A DNA stretch of 29,287 nt from Tieghemiomyces parasiticus (taxonomy: Eukaryota; Kickxellomycota; Dimargaritomycetes; Dimargaritales; Dimargaritaceae). Position 1 is the stretch's first letter; each line of letters starts with the position of its first letter. A program made the position numbers and the translations under genes. Under the pieces are notes generated by a model. The model was not told the DNA's origin and searched no databases. It saw nothing but the letters and a program-made list of their open reading frames with translations. Positions 28,812 to 29,287 of this stretch are shown piece by piece. The stretch lies in assembly GCA_027575765.1 (NCBI GenBank), contig JANBPT010000590.1, positions 1 to 29,287 on the forward strand, written 5' to 3'.

Positions 28812-29287
28812 TCATGCCTTCGGCACCCCATTGTCGTCCTTCTCTTCGGCGTCCGCCAGCACCTCGAGGCACTGACGCACGGCCTCGACGTTTGGAATGA
28901 AGAACTGGGCCTTGATGGATCGGGCCCCGGTCGCACAGGTGACGACCGTGGGACGTATCTGACTACCACTTCCGCCGGCGGGGGATAGGGTACTGCCCGC
29001 CGTTGAGGCGGTGGTGGGGGGCGCGTTACTCCGGTGCTGAAGGTGCACGTTCGGGTCGGAGAGGTCACTCTCAACCCGCAGGGGCTGCTGCTGGGGTTGC
29101 TGGAACCGGCTGGCCGGCTGGTCCGTGTCGGTGGCGACCGTGGCTGCCAGGGGCGGCGAGGCCGACATTGGTGTACTGGCGTTCCCCGGGGTGGGTGGAT
29201 GGCTCGATAACGCATAATGACCGCGCGGCTGGGTAAGCACCCGGAACATTTCCTCGTCGCCGCGGTCACACCCGATGGCCAGCACGT
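28812..29287 (-). CDS. C-terminal part of an unidentified protein (runs off the window)
   Basis: The minus-strand frame is open from the window edge to a TGA at 28814-28812, giving about 158 residues of a C-terminus. It starts with an ordered segment (VLAIGCDRGDEEMFRVLTQP, then RGHYALSSHP). A ~75-residue Pro/Ser/Thr/Gln-rich linker follows, then a short ordered end (about 112-150, around KAQFFIPNVEAVRQCLEVL) and a charged tail. The first segment faintly resembles the last strand and helix of a von Willebrand A domain (IG-x-G-x2-DEE-x-L pattern), but this is weak and I do not recognise the family. Third-position G/C richness and the ordered segments at both ends argue that it is a real gene. 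The true start and any introns lie beyond the right edge. Confidence 0.65.
   Translation of the reverse strand, partial: VLAIGCDRGDEEMFRVLTQPRGHYALSSHPPTPGNASTPMSASPPLAATVATDTDQPASRFQQPQQQPLRVESDLSDPNVHLQHRSNAPPTTASTAGSTLSPAGGSGSQIRPTVVTCATGARSIKAQFFIPNVEAVRQCLEVLADAEEKDDNGVPKA

Noticed and set aside
1..29287. tRNA genes
   Set aside because: I checked TTCGA/TTCAA-type T-loop cores on both strands by eye. None had a pairing T-stem plus an upstream A-box. A covariance-model scan would be decisive.

Overview
The window looks like nuclear DNA from a fungus. It encodes an Atf1-type bZIP factor with the fungal NPFE osmotic-stress motif, a SEL1-repeat protein of the GYCYQ-GIGV style common in non-Dikarya fungi, EMC3, and the anaphase-type ubiquitin-conjugating enzyme Ubc11. 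Genes are separated by large spacers. Introns are 148-419 bp and begin GTAAGT, GTATGT or GTAGGT. Coding exons favour G or C at third positions, and several start codons follow long pyrimidine-rich leaders with TATA-like boxes. An early-diverging lineage (for example Zoopagomycota) is my inference; nothing here proves it.

Layout. 1-2982: gene-free DNA turning into a CT-rich leader. 2983-4233: bZIP factor (+). 4234-7253: no convincing gene. 7254-8541: a dead mariner-type transposon. 8542-13320: no convincing gene. 13320-16090: a 2.7-kb pyrimidine-rich leader. 16091-18460: SEL1-repeat protein (+, one exon). 20170-22828: group II PLP-dependent amino-acid decarboxylase (+, six exons). 23244-24536: a structurally complete mariner with TIRs, TA target duplication and an open transposase frame (-). 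25824-27074: EMC3 (+, three exons). 27755-28448: UBC11/UBE2C (+, two exons). 28812-29287: the C-terminal end of an unidentified gene (-) that runs out of the window.

The host genes are separate housekeeping or regulatory units: stress transcription, a SEL1 scaffold, aromatic amino-acid or amine metabolism, ER membrane-protein insertion, and cell-cycle ubiquitination. I see no operon-like system and no CRISPR array, rRNA or convincing tRNA.

The points most worth following are: (1) the intact DD34D mariner beside a diverged dead relative that keeps exactly the same 160-nt leader and TATA spacing; (2) the decarboxylase, in which the catalytic-loop tyrosine of DDC-type enzymes appears to be leucine; and (3) twelve contiguous, exactly 36-residue SEL1 repeats with an invariant cysteine. 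Exon joins were deduced by eye from splice consensus, reading phase and protein similarity.
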